Below the pieces are notes generated by a model. It searched no databases, had not been told where the DNA came from, and saw only the letters and a list, made by a program, of their open reading frames with translations. Positions 15,647 to 24,961 of a DNA stretch of 64,000 nt are shown in pieces; the first letter of the stretch is position 1; every line of letters begins with the position of its first letter. Origin of the DNA: an uncultured Prevotellaceae bacterium (lineage in GTDB: Bacteria; Bacteroidota; Bacteroidia; Bacteroidales; Bacteroidaceae); contig CALFJG010000039.1 of NCBI GenBank assembly GCA_937877625.1, forward strand, positions 35,696 through 99,695, read 5' to 3'. A program made the translations under genes and the position numbers.

Positions 15647-16636
15647 CTACATCTCTCTCGCTGCGACGTAGTTAGCATAAGCAATAAGCGACTCACGTAC
15701 TGCCTTGTTGTGAAAACTTTCCACCACTTTGATTGCCTTTTCTCTATACTGGTTCATCACATCTTTGGCGTAGGCTATGCCGCCGTGGTTCTTGGTAAAT
15801 GCCACGAGAGTGGCGACATCCTCCGGCGAGGCTTGGCAGGCCTTTACACGTGTTATAATAGGCAGTAGGGCAGGGGAGGGGGCGGCTTGAAGGGCGTAGA
15901 TGATAGGCAGGGTGAATTTGCCCTCCAGCAGGTCGTTCCCCGTGGGTTTTCCGATGTGCTTATCTTCGTAGAAATCAAAGATATCGTCGCGAATTTGGAA
16001 ACATATCCCCACCATCTCGCCGTAGAGCCGTGCGCGTTCTACTTTCTCGCTCTTAGCACCTGCCGCCAACGCTCCGAGTTCGCCACAGGTGGCGAACAGC
16101 GCAGCCGTTTTGTGGTCTATGATACGGAAATATGCCGCTTCGTCGGGTACTTCGTGGCGCGAGGAGTCCAACTGTGTGATTTCACCCTCTGAGAGTGTGC
16201 CACCTAAGTGTGCCAGACGCTCCACCATCATATTATCGCCCGTTTCGGCGGCCTTACAGAGCAACAGTGAAAGCAGATAGTCGCCCACCAATACGGCAAT
16301 TTTGTTGCCAAACTTTTGATTTACTGATGCCAAACCGCGTCGCAGGGTGCTTTCGTCCACTACATCATCGTGCACAAGGCTCGCCGTGTGGAGCAACTCT
16401 AAGGCCACAGCGGCAGTCAGTGCTTTGTTATTCACACCACCCGCTTCAAGTGCCATTAGGAGTACTAATATCGGGCGCATCATTTTGCCTTCGCGCTGGC
16501 GTATATAGGACAGTGCCTCGTCAAGAAGTGGCTCGCTATGGTGTAGCGTGCGTTCAAATAATGCACGATACGATTGCAACTCGTTGCTAACGGGAGCAGC
16601 AATACGTTGCAGTGGGGTGGGGGAGACGTTCTTCAT
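15647..16636 (-). CDS. Trans-polyprenyl diphosphate synthase (octaprenyl/solanesyl type)
   Basis: A 329-residue isoprenyl synthase expected to build the side chain of menaquinone. First aspartate-rich motif: LVHDDVVDESTLRRG; second: QIRDDIFDFYEDK; GKMMRP and GDYLLSLL are also family blocks. Small or large residues before the first DDxxD (SL) give no firm chain-length prediction by eye. The start MKNVSPTPLQRI at 16636 is preferred to an upstream ATG at 16666 because the -7-like box TATTTTTG (minus strand, 16644-16651) would lie inside the longer form. It is divergent from polA. Confidence 0.93.
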   Translation of the reverse strand: MKNVSPTPLQRIAAPVSNELQSYRALFERTLHHSEPLLDEALSYIRQREGKMMRPILVLLMALEAGGVNNKALTAAVALELLHTASLVHDDVVDESTLRRGLASVNQKFGNKIAVLVGDYLLSLLLCKAAETGDNMMVERLAHLGGTLSEGEITQLDSSRHEVPDEAAYFRIIDHKTAALFATCGELGALAAGAKSEKVERARLYGEMVGICFQIRDDIFDFYEDKHIGKPTGNDLLEGKFTLPIIYALQAAPSPALLPIITRVKACQASPEDVATLVAFTKNHGGIAYAKDVMNQYREKAIKVVESFHNKAVRESLIAYANYVAAREM

Positions 16637-16757
16637 TAGCGTGCAAAAATAGTATTTATCCGCCATATTTTGTTACATTTTGCCTAACTTTACGCCGAAA
16701 AACTGTTTTAGAATATCCTAACAGTGCTATCCCATAGCTTATTCCTCCCCCGTAAAA

Positions 16758-19676
16758 ATGAAGAAGCTTTGTTTGCTTGACGCTTATGCGCTTATCTATC
16801 GTGCTTACTACGCTCTTATTCGCACACCGCGTATCAACTCACGTGGAGAAAACACGTCAGCCGTCTTCGGTTTTGTAAACACGCTCGAAGATGTCCTAAA
16901 ACGTGAGCAACCCGATTATATCGCCGTGGCTTTCGACCCCGCCGGCGGCACGTTTCGCCACGAACTATATAAGGAGTATAAAGCGCAGCGCGAAGCCACA
17001 CCTGAGGATATTCGCTGGGCGGTGCCTTTTATCAAGGAGCTGATTAATGCCTACAATATCCCGCTTCTTGAGATGCCTGGTTTTGAGGCTGATGACGTTA
17101 TTGGCACGATGGCTAAACGAGGAGTGAGAGACCATCTTGAGGTGGTAATGATTACGCCTGATAAGGACTACGCTCAACTGGTAGAGCCGGGCATCACTAT
17201 GGTGCGTCCGGGCAATGCGGCAACACCCTGGGAACGGTTGGACAGTGCCGCCGTGTGCCAGAAGTACGGCCTCGCCTCTACCCAGCAAATGATAGATTAC
17301 CTCGCACTCGTTGGCGATACAGCCGATAACATTCCTGGCTGCCCCGGCGTAGGACCTAAAACAGCACAGAAACTTCTTCAGCAGTTTGGAACGCTTGATG
17401 GAATTTTAGACCACACAGACGAGATAAAAGGCGCACTGCAACAAAAGGTCGTAAACGGAGAGGAGAGCATTCGTTTGGCAGAAACGCTGGTAAGAATTCG
17501 TACAGATGTTCCCATCAACGTTTCTTGGGACGATTTGCGCATACGACGAAAATCTACCGAAAAACTAAGAACCCTTTACGAGCGATTAGAATTTCGCTCT
17601 TTCCTTAATCGCCTGCAACAGGAAGAAGGATCTGCCTGCACTGTCGCCGCTCAGGTTGCAGAAAGCGGAATGGTAGATCTCTTTGCCCAATCCTTTCAGT
17701 CTGAAAACGCAACACTCACAGAAAACGCCTCGTCCAAACCCGCTCCACCAGTTTCGGAGATGGCTGATCTTTTTGATGGGGTGGGGGAGATTAGCGCAGC
17801 GAACCACAATGAGACTTCTAATTTTTCCGACGTAGGAACGGGAGGCCGAAAATATCAAAATCTCGCCGACTTAAATTCCACTCCGCACAGTTATCAACTG
17901 ATTGAAACTGAAGATAGTGCGAGAACGTTGTGCGCAAAGCTTTTGACATTTGATACCGTCGCGTTGGATACGGAAACAACTTCTACTGATGCACACACGG
18001 CTCAGTTGGTCGGTATGAGTTTCTCGGTGGCGAAAGGCGAGGCGTGGTATGTGGCTATTCCAAAGAACGATGTAGTAAGAGCGCAGGCTATGGTGGAAAT
18101 CTTCCAACCATTCTTTGCACACACAGAGATACTTAAAGTTGGGCAAAACTTAAAGTACGACTTAATGGTATTGGCCTCCTACAGCATTAAGCTCGCAGCC
18201 CCGATGTTCGACACGATGCTTGCGCATTATGTAGTCCAACCTGAGCTGCGCCACGGTATGGATTCTTTGGCCGAGGCCTACTTAGGTTATCGCACTATAC
18301 ACATTGATCAACTTATAGGACCAAAAGGAAAAAATCAGAAGAGTATGGCCGACCTCGCTCCTGCTGCTATCTGCGATTATGCTTGCGAGGATGCCGACAT
18401 CACTCTGCAACTGATGCCACCCCTACTTGAAGAGATGCAACAAACCGGGGTTTACGATGTGTTTCGCGAAATAGAGATGCCGCTGATGCCCGTCTTGGCC
18501 GAGATGGAATGCCACGGCGTAACGCTTGACACCGTTGCGCTTGAGGAAACAGGCCGCCTCTTCAAAGAGAGAATGAACCATATCGAGTCGGAAGTCTTTG
18601 CCCTCGCTGGACACCCCTTCAACCTTGCCTCACCAAGGCAGGTCGGCGATGTATTCTTTGAGGAGCTAAAAATTACGGATAAGGTACGTAAGACAAAGAC
18701 CGGTCAGTACCAAACGTCCGAGGCTGTACTTGAGGCATTAAAGGCAAAACATCCGATAGTGGCCAAAATTCTGGCACACCGCGCGCTAAAAAAACTAATA
18801 GGGACATACATTGATGCGCTGCCGCGACTTATTAATCCCAAGACGGGACGTATCCATACCTCTTTCAACCAGTCGGTGACTGCCACGGGGCGACTCTCTT
18901 CGTCAAATCCTAATCTGCAGAATATTCCAGTGCGTGGCGAGGACGGACGGGAGGTGCGCAAGGCGTTTACCGCCGAGCGTGGCTGTGTGTTTTTCAGTGC
19001 CGATTATTCACAAATAGAGCTTCGGCTGATGGCTCACCTAAGCGGCGATAAGAATATGATAGAAGCATTCCGTCAGGGAGCAGACGTACACGCCGCCACA
19101 GCAGCAAAGATATTCAAAAAGCCTGTTGAAGAAATCTCTCGCGATGAACGGCGAAAGGCTAAGACGGCTAATTTTGGTATTATCTATGGCATTAGTGCCT
19201 TTGGTTTGGCTGAGCGTATGGAGGTAAGCCGTAGCGAGGCGAAAACACTTATAGACAATTATTTCCTCACTTTTCCAGGCGTGCGTCGCTACATTGATCA
19301 GTGCATCCTCCGAGCGCGTCAGCAGGGTTACATAGAAACAGCCTTCCATCGCCGACGCTATCTGCCCGACATAAACTCTCATAACGCTGTGGTGAGAGGC
19401 TATGCCGAGCGAAACGCTGTAAATGCACCCATACAAGGAACAGCAGCCGATATTATCAAAGTTGCTATGGTGCGTATCGCAGAACGCTTTCACAAGGCGC
19501 ATTTACAGACGAAGATGATCCTACAGGTACACGATGAACTCAATTTTAGTGTGCCGCCCGCCGAGCTTGACGAGGTAAAACGCCTTGTTGTTGAAGAAAT
19601 GGAACACGCCTACGAAATGTCTGTTCCGCTCGTGGCTGACTGTGGGGTAGGGGACAACTGGCTTGAGGCGCACTGA
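16758..19676 (+). CDS. polA: DNA polymerase I
   Basis: A 972-residue three-domain repair polymerase. Residues 1 to about 290 form the 5' nuclease (LLDAYALIYRAYYAL, MPGFEADDVIGT, GDTADNIPGCPGVGPKTA). After a low-complexity linker, the 3'-5' exonuclease at about 380-560 keeps its acids (VALDTETTSTD, GQNLKYDLMVL, YACEDADITL), so proofreading looks intact. The polymerase domain has motif A FSADYSQIELRLMAHLSGD, motif B RRKAKTANFGIIYG and motif C LQVHDELNFSV. It fills gaps after UvrABC excision and removes Okazaki primers. It is transcribed divergently from the prenyl synthase gene. Confidence 0.98.
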   Translation: MKKLCLLDAYALIYRAYYALIRTPRINSRGENTSAVFGFVNTLEDVLKREQPDYIAVAFDPAGGTFRHELYKEYKAQREATPEDIRWAVPFIKELINAYNIPLLEMPGFEADDVIGTMAKRGVRDHLEVVMITPDKDYAQLVEPGITMVRPGNAATPWERLDSAAVCQKYGLASTQQMIDYLALVGDTADNIPGCPGVGPKTAQKLLQQFGTLDGILDHTDEIKGALQQKVVNGEESIRLAETLVRIRTDVPINVSWDDLRIRRKSTEKLRTLYERLEFRSFLNRLQQEEGSACTVAAQVAESGMVDLFAQSFQSENATLTENASSKPAPPVSEMADLFDGVGEISAANHNETSNFSDVGTGGRKYQNLADLNSTPHSYQLIETEDSARTLCAKLLTFDTVALDTETTSTDAHTAQLVGMSFSVAKGEAWYVAIPKNDVVRAQAMVEIFQPFFAHTEILKVGQNLKYDLMVLASYSIKLAAPMFDTMLAHYVVQPELRHGMDSLAEAYLGYRTIHIDQLIGPKGKNQKSMADLAPAAICDYACEDADITLQLMPPLLEEMQQTGVYDVFREIEMPLMPVLAEMECHGVTLDTVALEETGRLFKERMNHIESEVFALAGHPFNLASPRQVGDVFFEELKITDKVRKTKTGQYQTSEAVLEALKAKHPIVAKILAHRALKKLIGTYIDALPRLINPKTGRIHTSFNQSVTATGRLSSSNPNLQNIPVRGEDGREVRKAFTAERGCVFFSADYSQIELRLMAHLSGDKNMIEAFRQGADVHAATAAKIFKKPVEEISRDERRKAKTANFGIIYGISAFGLAERMEVSRSEAKTLIDNYFLTFPGVRRYIDQCILRARQQGYIETAFHRRRYLPDINSHNAVVRGYAERNAVNAPIQGTAADIIKVAMVRIAERFHKAHLQTKMILQVHDELNFSVPPAELDEVKRLVVEEMEHAYEMSVPLVADCGVGDNWLEAH

Positions 19677-20280
19677 CCTGACGACACGAAAATAGCGTCT
19701 GCCACAAGCCTCTTTTCTAAGGAGACAGTGCAGACGCCATAACACGAAGCACAAAGATTTGTGTTGACGAATTAGATTGTGTAAAACAAATAGTCAATAA
19801 TAAGGAAACGGATACAGTAATTTCGTCAACTCTTTGGCTTCATACAAATAAATACGTCTTTTTTTCTTTTTGTCGCACAGCCGCCGCTGTGTGGAATGTG
19901 CCGTTTTTTCATCTACTCTCCGTAGGTAAGGTGTGATAAAGAAAGGAGAGCCATTTTCTGTAGTTTGTTCTGTGAGACAACTTCTAAGAGTTTGCTGGCG
20001 GGAGGTTTCTATATCATTCTTCTTCCAAATGCGATGCAAAGATACAACTCCCATCGCTGTTGTCACAAGGCCTAAAAAATTCTATCTAAAACGAAATGAA
20101 AACTACTCTTGTTGATTTTCAGTAATATAAGCGTTCTTGCATAAAGGCCTATCATAGAGTTATGTATAAACTCCCTAAGAAAAAAAGTGTTAAAAGTGGC
20201 CTGCTTTTTAACGAGTTTGCGCTTCTTTCTTACAACGTTCTATCCAAAAACAATACTTTTGTGGCGTAAATTTTATTGTT
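19677..20280. other. 600-bp region without a supported gene
   Basis: It holds a hairpin-forming pair GCGTCTGC (19695-19702) and GCAGACGC (19730-19737) just after polA, an A/T-rich stretch, and a -7-like box TACTTTTG at 20254-20261 before the next gene. A 90-codon minus-strand frame (19794-20066) has no recognisable domain and is not called. No RNA gene was recognised. Confidence 0.6.
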
Positions 20281-21873
20281 ATGTTCCGACGTTGTTTATT
20301 TATTGCTTTTGCTGTGTATGTATCGGCAGGTTTTGCCGCCGTTTCCGAGCGTGATTCACTCTTACGCGAATTAGACCGCACAGTATCAGAGGCTACTTAT
20401 TATCGTTCGTTACAAGAAATTAAGATAGCCAATGCACAGAAAGAGTTTCTCCGTGCCGCCGGCAATGAAGAGCGTGTGCGAACGGCGCATACGCTTTCCA
20501 TCCTGTTTTTTTTCTATAAAAACGATAGCGCGTTAATATATAATGAGGAAGCACTCCAAATAGCCGAGAATATGCACGACAATACCCTTTACGTAAATTT
20601 GGTTTGTGAGCGGGCCTTGCTTTTTGGTCATGCCGGATTATCCACTTTCGCTTTTCAGATATTAGATAGTCTGGTAGTTAGCCCGAAAGCCGCTTCGCCC
20701 GAACTTAAGCGGTTTATTTATGAGTCGTATTTCGACATTAACGACTTTGTTTACCACCTAAATTTACCGGGAACGTTGCTTACTCAAAACGCGAAATTCT
20801 TAGCCGAGTTGCGCGACTCGTTCTACCACTACTGTCCCGACAATATAGAGCAGGCACTTCATAGCGGTGCAGCCATAACAAATAATAAGGAAGTTATTGA
20901 TAAACTAAAAATGAAGCTTTTGCGCTCGGAGAACGACCAAGAGCGTGCCTTGCTTTCTATGGTTATTTCCAATCGTTACCGAAATGAAGCGATGCCCGAG
21001 CAGCGTGAGATATATCTCATCAAAGCAGCTATCTACAACATTCGTGCGGCTCGTATGGACAACGAGGCCTTGATAGTTCTGGCAAAACAACTGCTCAATG
21101 ATGGCGACTGGAATCGCGCCGAAACCTATCTACGTCTGGCGCACGAACAAGCCTTATTTTATGGCTCGCGCTCGCGCGAGGTGCAACTATCACCGTTGCT
21201 ACAACAAGTTTACCAACACCTGTCGCAACGTTTTGCCTTCTGGCACACCGTAGGCGTTGTCAGCATTGTGCTTGTGTTGTTACTGTTGGTGGGTGCTGCA
21301 TTCTTGTGGCGTAATGTGCGACGACGCCAGCACTTAATGCGTCGCCAGATGAACCTCTTGTCCACCTCGTCGGCCAATGCTGCGGCACGGGAGGCCAATA
21401 GTTTAGCACAGGTGGAGGCACAATCCGATGCGCTGAAACATTTTATGGGCATCGCTACCGATGCTACGTTTGAATACGTGCATCTGCGCCATCAGGTGGT
21501 GCGTAAGTTGAAGAATAACGATGCCGCAGGTCTCTTGAACCAACTCACCTCCGAGGCCAACAGCGAGAAGACGCAACGCGAATTGCTCAGAAGGTTTGAC
21601 ATTGCTTTTATGCGCCTCTATCCTAATTTCATCGCCAATGTCAACGCCTTGATGTTGCCAGAGGCACAGATTAGCAAGCCCGAAAACGAATTGATGTCCA
21701 CTGAATTGCGCCTGTTAGCATTTTGGCGTTTGGGTATAACCGATGCCGGACGCGTGGCAACGATTTTGAATTTGTCGGTAAATACGGTGTATTTTTATCG
21801 CAACAAACTTCGTAACGGTGCGAAAGACCGTGAGCATTTCAACGACGGGATTATGGATATCCAAGGTGTATAA
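20281..21873 (+). CDS. Membrane-anchored DUF6377-type regulator
   Basis: A 530-residue protein with an N-terminal signal sequence (MFRRCLFIAFAVYVSAGFA), a long alpha-helical TPR-like sensor region (about 20-310), one strong transmembrane helix (about 317-339, VGVVSIVLVLLLLVGAAFLW), an RRRQ basic stop-transfer stretch and a cytoplasmic C-terminal domain. The last ~70 residues contain a LuxR-like helix-turn-helix, RLLAFWRLGITDAGRVA then ILNLSVNTVYFYRNKLRN. This layout matches Bacteroidota DUF6377 proteins, thought to be one-component transmembrane regulators. The transporter gene starts 9 bases downstream, which suggests a functional pair. The signal sensed is unknown. Confidence 0.8.
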   Translation: MFRRCLFIAFAVYVSAGFAAVSERDSLLRELDRTVSEATYYRSLQEIKIANAQKEFLRAAGNEERVRTAHTLSILFFFYKNDSALIYNEEALQIAENMHDNTLYVNLVCERALLFGHAGLSTFAFQILDSLVVSPKAASPELKRFIYESYFDINDFVYHLNLPGTLLTQNAKFLAELRDSFYHYCPDNIEQALHSGAAITNNKEVIDKLKMKLLRSENDQERALLSMVISNRYRNEAMPEQREIYLIKAAIYNIRAARMDNEALIVLAKQLLNDGDWNRAETYLRLAHEQALFYGSRSREVQLSPLLQQVYQHLSQRFAFWHTVGVVSIVLVLLLLVGAAFLWRNVRRRQHLMRRQMNLLSTSSANAAAREANSLAQVEAQSDALKHFMGIATDATFEYVHLRHQVVRKLKNNDAAGLLNQLTSEANSEKTQRELLRRFDIAFMRLYPNFIANVNALMLPEAQISKPENELMSTELRLLAFWRLGITDAGRVATILNLSVNTVYFYRNKLRNGAKDREHFNDGIMDIQGV

Positions 21874-21882
21874 CAAGAAGCG

Positions 21883-22869
21883 ATGAAACGGCTGTTACGT
21901 TTTCTGAAAGACTGGACACTGCCTGTAGCAATTAGTATCGGGGTGGCGTTGTATTTTCTCTTCACGCGTTGCTTGGCCTTGCACGCGGCGGCAGATGTCC
22001 TCACGCCGTGGGTGGAGCGTTTGTTCCCGTTCAACGTGTTTCTTATTCTGTGGGCTACATTTACAAAGGTAGATTTTCGCACGCTGCGTCTGCCACGGTG
22101 GGCGTTGCGCTTGACGGCGGTGCAAATAGCGAGTGCTGCCGTGCTTCTCGGTGGGGCTATGATGCTTCGCGACGGAGGAAGCTTAGTGGTCTCGGGGGCT
22201 TTGGCGTGTGTGATAGCCCCGTGTGCCACCGCTTCGCCCGTGGTAACGGGGAAATTAGGTGGAAACATACAAGATATGACAGCCTATGTGCTTATCTCCA
22301 GTCTCTTGTCCGCTTTGTTCATCCCCTTTTGTGCCGCTATGCTCGCCCCGTCAGGCGTGGGCAGCCTTGCTACAATGGTACAAGTAGGAGTGCGTGTGTT
22401 GTGGCGCGTAGGTGCTGTGTTGGTACTTCCGCTCATATTGGGTTGTGCCGTGCGCTACTGGCTCTCGCCGCTCTATCGGTGGGTGGTGCGCCACAGCGAC
22501 TTGCCGTTTTATCTGTGGTGCTTGGCTCTTGCCACCACGAGTGGCATCACCGTCCGCGCCATCGACCAATCAGCGTTGCCCATAGCAACCTTGCTGGCAC
22601 TCGCAGCGGGGGCTTTGCTCGTCTGTCTGGCACAGTTCTCCATCGGGCGACGCATCGGACACTGCTTTAATAGTCGTGTGGAAGGCGGACAGGCTCTGGG
22701 GCAAAAGAATACGGCACTTATCATTTGGGCCACGTCCACTTTCTTCAATCCTGCTACGTCGTTGGCACCAGGTTGCTACGTCCTGTGGCAAAACATCGTG
22801 AATAGTTGGCAAATACATCGCGCTCGCCACGTCAAACAAGCAAAGACACAACGGCGCGCAGGCGAATAA
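21883..22869 (+). CDS. BASS-family (bile acid:sodium symporter-like) transporter
   Basis: A 328-residue polytopic membrane protein with about nine to ten hydrophobic helices. APCATASPVVTGKLGGN (about residues 107-123) and GQKNTALIIWATSTFFNP near residue 270 match the two crossover regions of the bile acid:sodium symporter superfamily in Bacteroidota, ending LAPGCYVLWQNIVNSWQI. The substrate is not predictable; BASS members move bile acids, pantothenate, pyruvate and others. It is likely co-transcribed with the DUF6377 regulator, 9 bases upstream. Confidence 0.82.
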   Translation: MKRLLRFLKDWTLPVAISIGVALYFLFTRCLALHAAADVLTPWVERLFPFNVFLILWATFTKVDFRTLRLPRWALRLTAVQIASAAVLLGGAMMLRDGGSLVVSGALACVIAPCATASPVVTGKLGGNIQDMTAYVLISSLLSALFIPFCAAMLAPSGVGSLATMVQVGVRVLWRVGAVLVLPLILGCAVRYWLSPLYRWVVRHSDLPFYLWCLALATTSGITVRAIDQSALPIATLLALAAGALLVCLAQFSIGRRIGHCFNSRVEGGQALGQKNTALIIWATSTFFNPATSLAPGCYVLWQNIVNSWQIHRARHVKQAKTQRRAGE

Positions 22870-22889
22870 GAAAGCAATTCTTGTTTTGA

Positions 22890-22921
22890 TTTGATTTTGC
22901 GCCTGCCTTGAAGTATCTTTG
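22890..22921 (+). promoter_or_regulatory. Bacteroidota-type promoter for ychF
   Basis: TTTG at 22890-22893, a 20-bp spacer and TATCTTTG at 22914-22921 match the phylum's -33/-7 consensus. The ychF start codon is 32 bases downstream of the -7 box. Confidence 0.8.
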
Positions 22922-22953
22922 CAGGCAAATACTTTTTTACTTAAGTCAGTACA

Positions 22954-24057
22954 ATGGCATTACAATGCGGCATCGTAGGGCTGCCCAATGTGGGCAAATC
23001 CACGCTATTCAACTCCTTGTCGAGTGCCAAAGCGCAGGCGGCAAACTTTCCTTTCTGTACGATAGAACCCAATGTAGGTGTTATCACCGTTCCCGACGAG
23101 CGCCTTACGCGCCTGGCCGAGATTGTCCATCCCGGACGTATCGTGCCAGCCACGGTGGAGATTGTTGATATCGCCGGGCTGGTAAAAGGAGCTTCAAGAG
23201 GCGAGGGGTTAGGCAATCAGTTTCTCGGCAACATACGACAGACAGACGCTATTATCCACGTGTTACGTTGTTTTGATGACGGCAACGTAGTCCATGTTGA
23301 CGGCAGCGTCAATCCCGTGCGCGACAAAGAGATTATCGACACCGAACTTCAACTCAAAGATCTGGAAACGATAGAGAACCGTCTCGCTAAGACTGAGAAA
23401 CTCGCCACTATCGGCGGTAACAAAGAGGCGAAGGTGGAACTCGGTGTGCTGCAAGCGTATAAGGCCGCATTAGAGAGCGGCAAATCGGCACGCACCGTGC
23501 AGTTTGAAAGCAAAGAAGAGCAACAAGCCGCACACGACCTGTTTTTGCTTACGTCAAAACCGGTACTCTATGTATGCAACGTAGATGAGGCCAGTGCCGT
23601 GTCGGGTAATGCTTATGTAGAAGCCGTGCGCGAGGCGGTGAAAGACGAGGGTGCCGAAATTTTGGTGATTGCCGCACGCACCGAGGCCGACATTGCTGAA
23701 CTGGAGAGTTATGAAGAGCGCCAAATGTTTCTTGAAGATGCCGGACTTACAGAGAGTGGTTGCAACCGCTTGGTAAAGACCGCCTATCAGATGCTTGGCT
23801 TGCAAACGTTTATCACCGCAGGCGAGATGGAAGTAAAGGCCTGGACTTATCGCAAGGGCTGGAAAGCCCCGCAGTGTGCCGGTGTGATACACACCGACTT
23901 CGAGCGTGGGTTTATTCGTGCCGAGGTGATTAAATACAACGACTATCTGCGTCTTGGCAGTGAGGCCGCTGTACGCGAGGCCGGACTTTTGCACGTAGAA
24001 GGTAAGGACTACGAGGTGCAGGATGGCGACATTATGCATTTCCGCTTCAATGTGTGA
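22954..24057 (+). CDS. ychF: Redox-regulated ATPase YchF (Obg-like P-loop protein)
   Basis: A 367-residue cytoplasmic P-loop protein of the OLA1/YchF family that binds ribosomes and preferentially hydrolyses ATP. G1 is GLPNVGKSTLFNSL, switch II region VDIAGLVKGASRGEGLGNQFL, and the altered G4 reads CNVDE (YchF-type, not NKxD), which explains ATP preference. The coiled-coil region lies at about 125-200 and the C-terminal TGS domain ends DYEVQDGDIMHFRFNV. A matching promoter lies directly upstream. Confidence 0.97.
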   Translation: MALQCGIVGLPNVGKSTLFNSLSSAKAQAANFPFCTIEPNVGVITVPDERLTRLAEIVHPGRIVPATVEIVDIAGLVKGASRGEGLGNQFLGNIRQTDAIIHVLRCFDDGNVVHVDGSVNPVRDKEIIDTELQLKDLETIENRLAKTEKLATIGGNKEAKVELGVLQAYKAALESGKSARTVQFESKEEQQAAHDLFLLTSKPVLYVCNVDEASAVSGNAYVEAVREAVKDEGAEILVIAARTEADIAELESYEERQMFLEDAGLTESGCNRLVKTAYQMLGLQTFITAGEMEVKAWTYRKGWKAPQCAGVIHTDFERGFIRAEVIKYNDYLRLGSEAAVREAGLLHVEGKDYEVQDGDIMHFRFNV

Positions 24058-24085
24058 GCGAACAACTTAGGAAAAGAATATAACT

Positions 24086-24934
24086 ATGCTAAACTTTGTC
24101 GTTTGGAATCCAGATAAAGTGTTTTTCACCTTGGGCAGTTTTGAGGTGCGTTGGTACGGACTGCTTTGGTGTATCGGCCTTGCTATCGCCTATTTCATTG
24201 TACAGTGGCTTTATCGCCGTGAAAAGATAGGTCAGGACAAGTTTGAGCCTCTTTTCCTCTATTGCTTTATCGGCATTTTGGTGGGAGCACGCCTCGGACA
24301 CTGCTTGTTCTATGAGCCAGGCTATTTCTTGTCGCACCCCATTGAGATGTTCTTGCCGATAAAACAACTTGCCGATGGCTCGTGGAAACTCATTGGCTAC
24401 GCCGGGTTGGCCAGCCATGGCGGAACGGCAGGTATTATTTTGGCTCTGTGGCTCTATGTGAAGCGTCACAAAGTGCCTATCCTTACCGTAGTTGATATTA
24501 TAGGCATTGCAACGCCAGTGACGGCATGTGCTATCCGGTTGGGCAACCTAATGAACAGCGAAATAGTGGGCAAAGCCACGGAGAGTGTACTCGGCTTTGT
24601 CTTTGTGCAAAATGGAGAGGACTTCGCGCGCTATCCTGCCCAACTCTTCGAGGCATTGGCTTACCTCTTGTTGTTCTTTATAAGTTTGGCGTTTTACCTA
24701 AAGAGTCGCTATCGCGTAGGCACGGGCTTCTATTTTGGATTGTGCCTGACTTATATTTTCACGTTCCGTCTCTTCATAGAATTCCTTAAGGAAGTACAAG
24801 AACAGTGGGAAATAGATATGATTTCCACCCTCGGGCTTAATCAAGGCCAGATGCTTAGCCTGCCGTTTATTGCCGTGGGAGGATATTTCCTCTACAAAGC
24901 CGTGAGAAAGATACCTGAAAACACATCTGCATAA
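24086..24934 (+). CDS. lgt: Prolipoprotein diacylglyceryl transferase
   Basis: A 282-residue inner-membrane enzyme with seven hydrophobic segments that transfers diacylglycerol from phosphatidylglycerol to the lipobox cysteine, the first step of lipoprotein maturation. GARLGHCLFYEPGYF (with the family's conserved Arg and His-box region) and YAGLASHGGTAGIILALW are present, and RLGNLMNSEIVGKAT near residue 150 is the Lgt signature. It serves the many lipoproteins in this window; the next gene is itself a lipoprotein 27 bases downstream. Confidence 0.96.
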   Translation: MLNFVVWNPDKVFFTLGSFEVRWYGLLWCIGLAIAYFIVQWLYRREKIGQDKFEPLFLYCFIGILVGARLGHCLFYEPGYFLSHPIEMFLPIKQLADGSWKLIGYAGLASHGGTAGIILALWLYVKRHKVPILTVVDIIGIATPVTACAIRLGNLMNSEIVGKATESVLGFVFVQNGEDFARYPAQLFEALAYLLLFFISLAFYLKSRYRVGTGFYFGLCLTYIFTFRLFIEFLKEVQEQWEIDMISTLGLNQGQMLSLPFIAVGGYFLYKAVRKIPENTSA

Positions 24935-24961
24935 AGAAAATAATAATCAAACAAAAACAAT

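Noticed and set aside
19794..20066. A 90-codon minus-strand gene after polA
   Set aside because: No signal, domain or family resemblance; it is rich in Lys/Arg runs in an AT-rich spacer, and no promoter was found for it.
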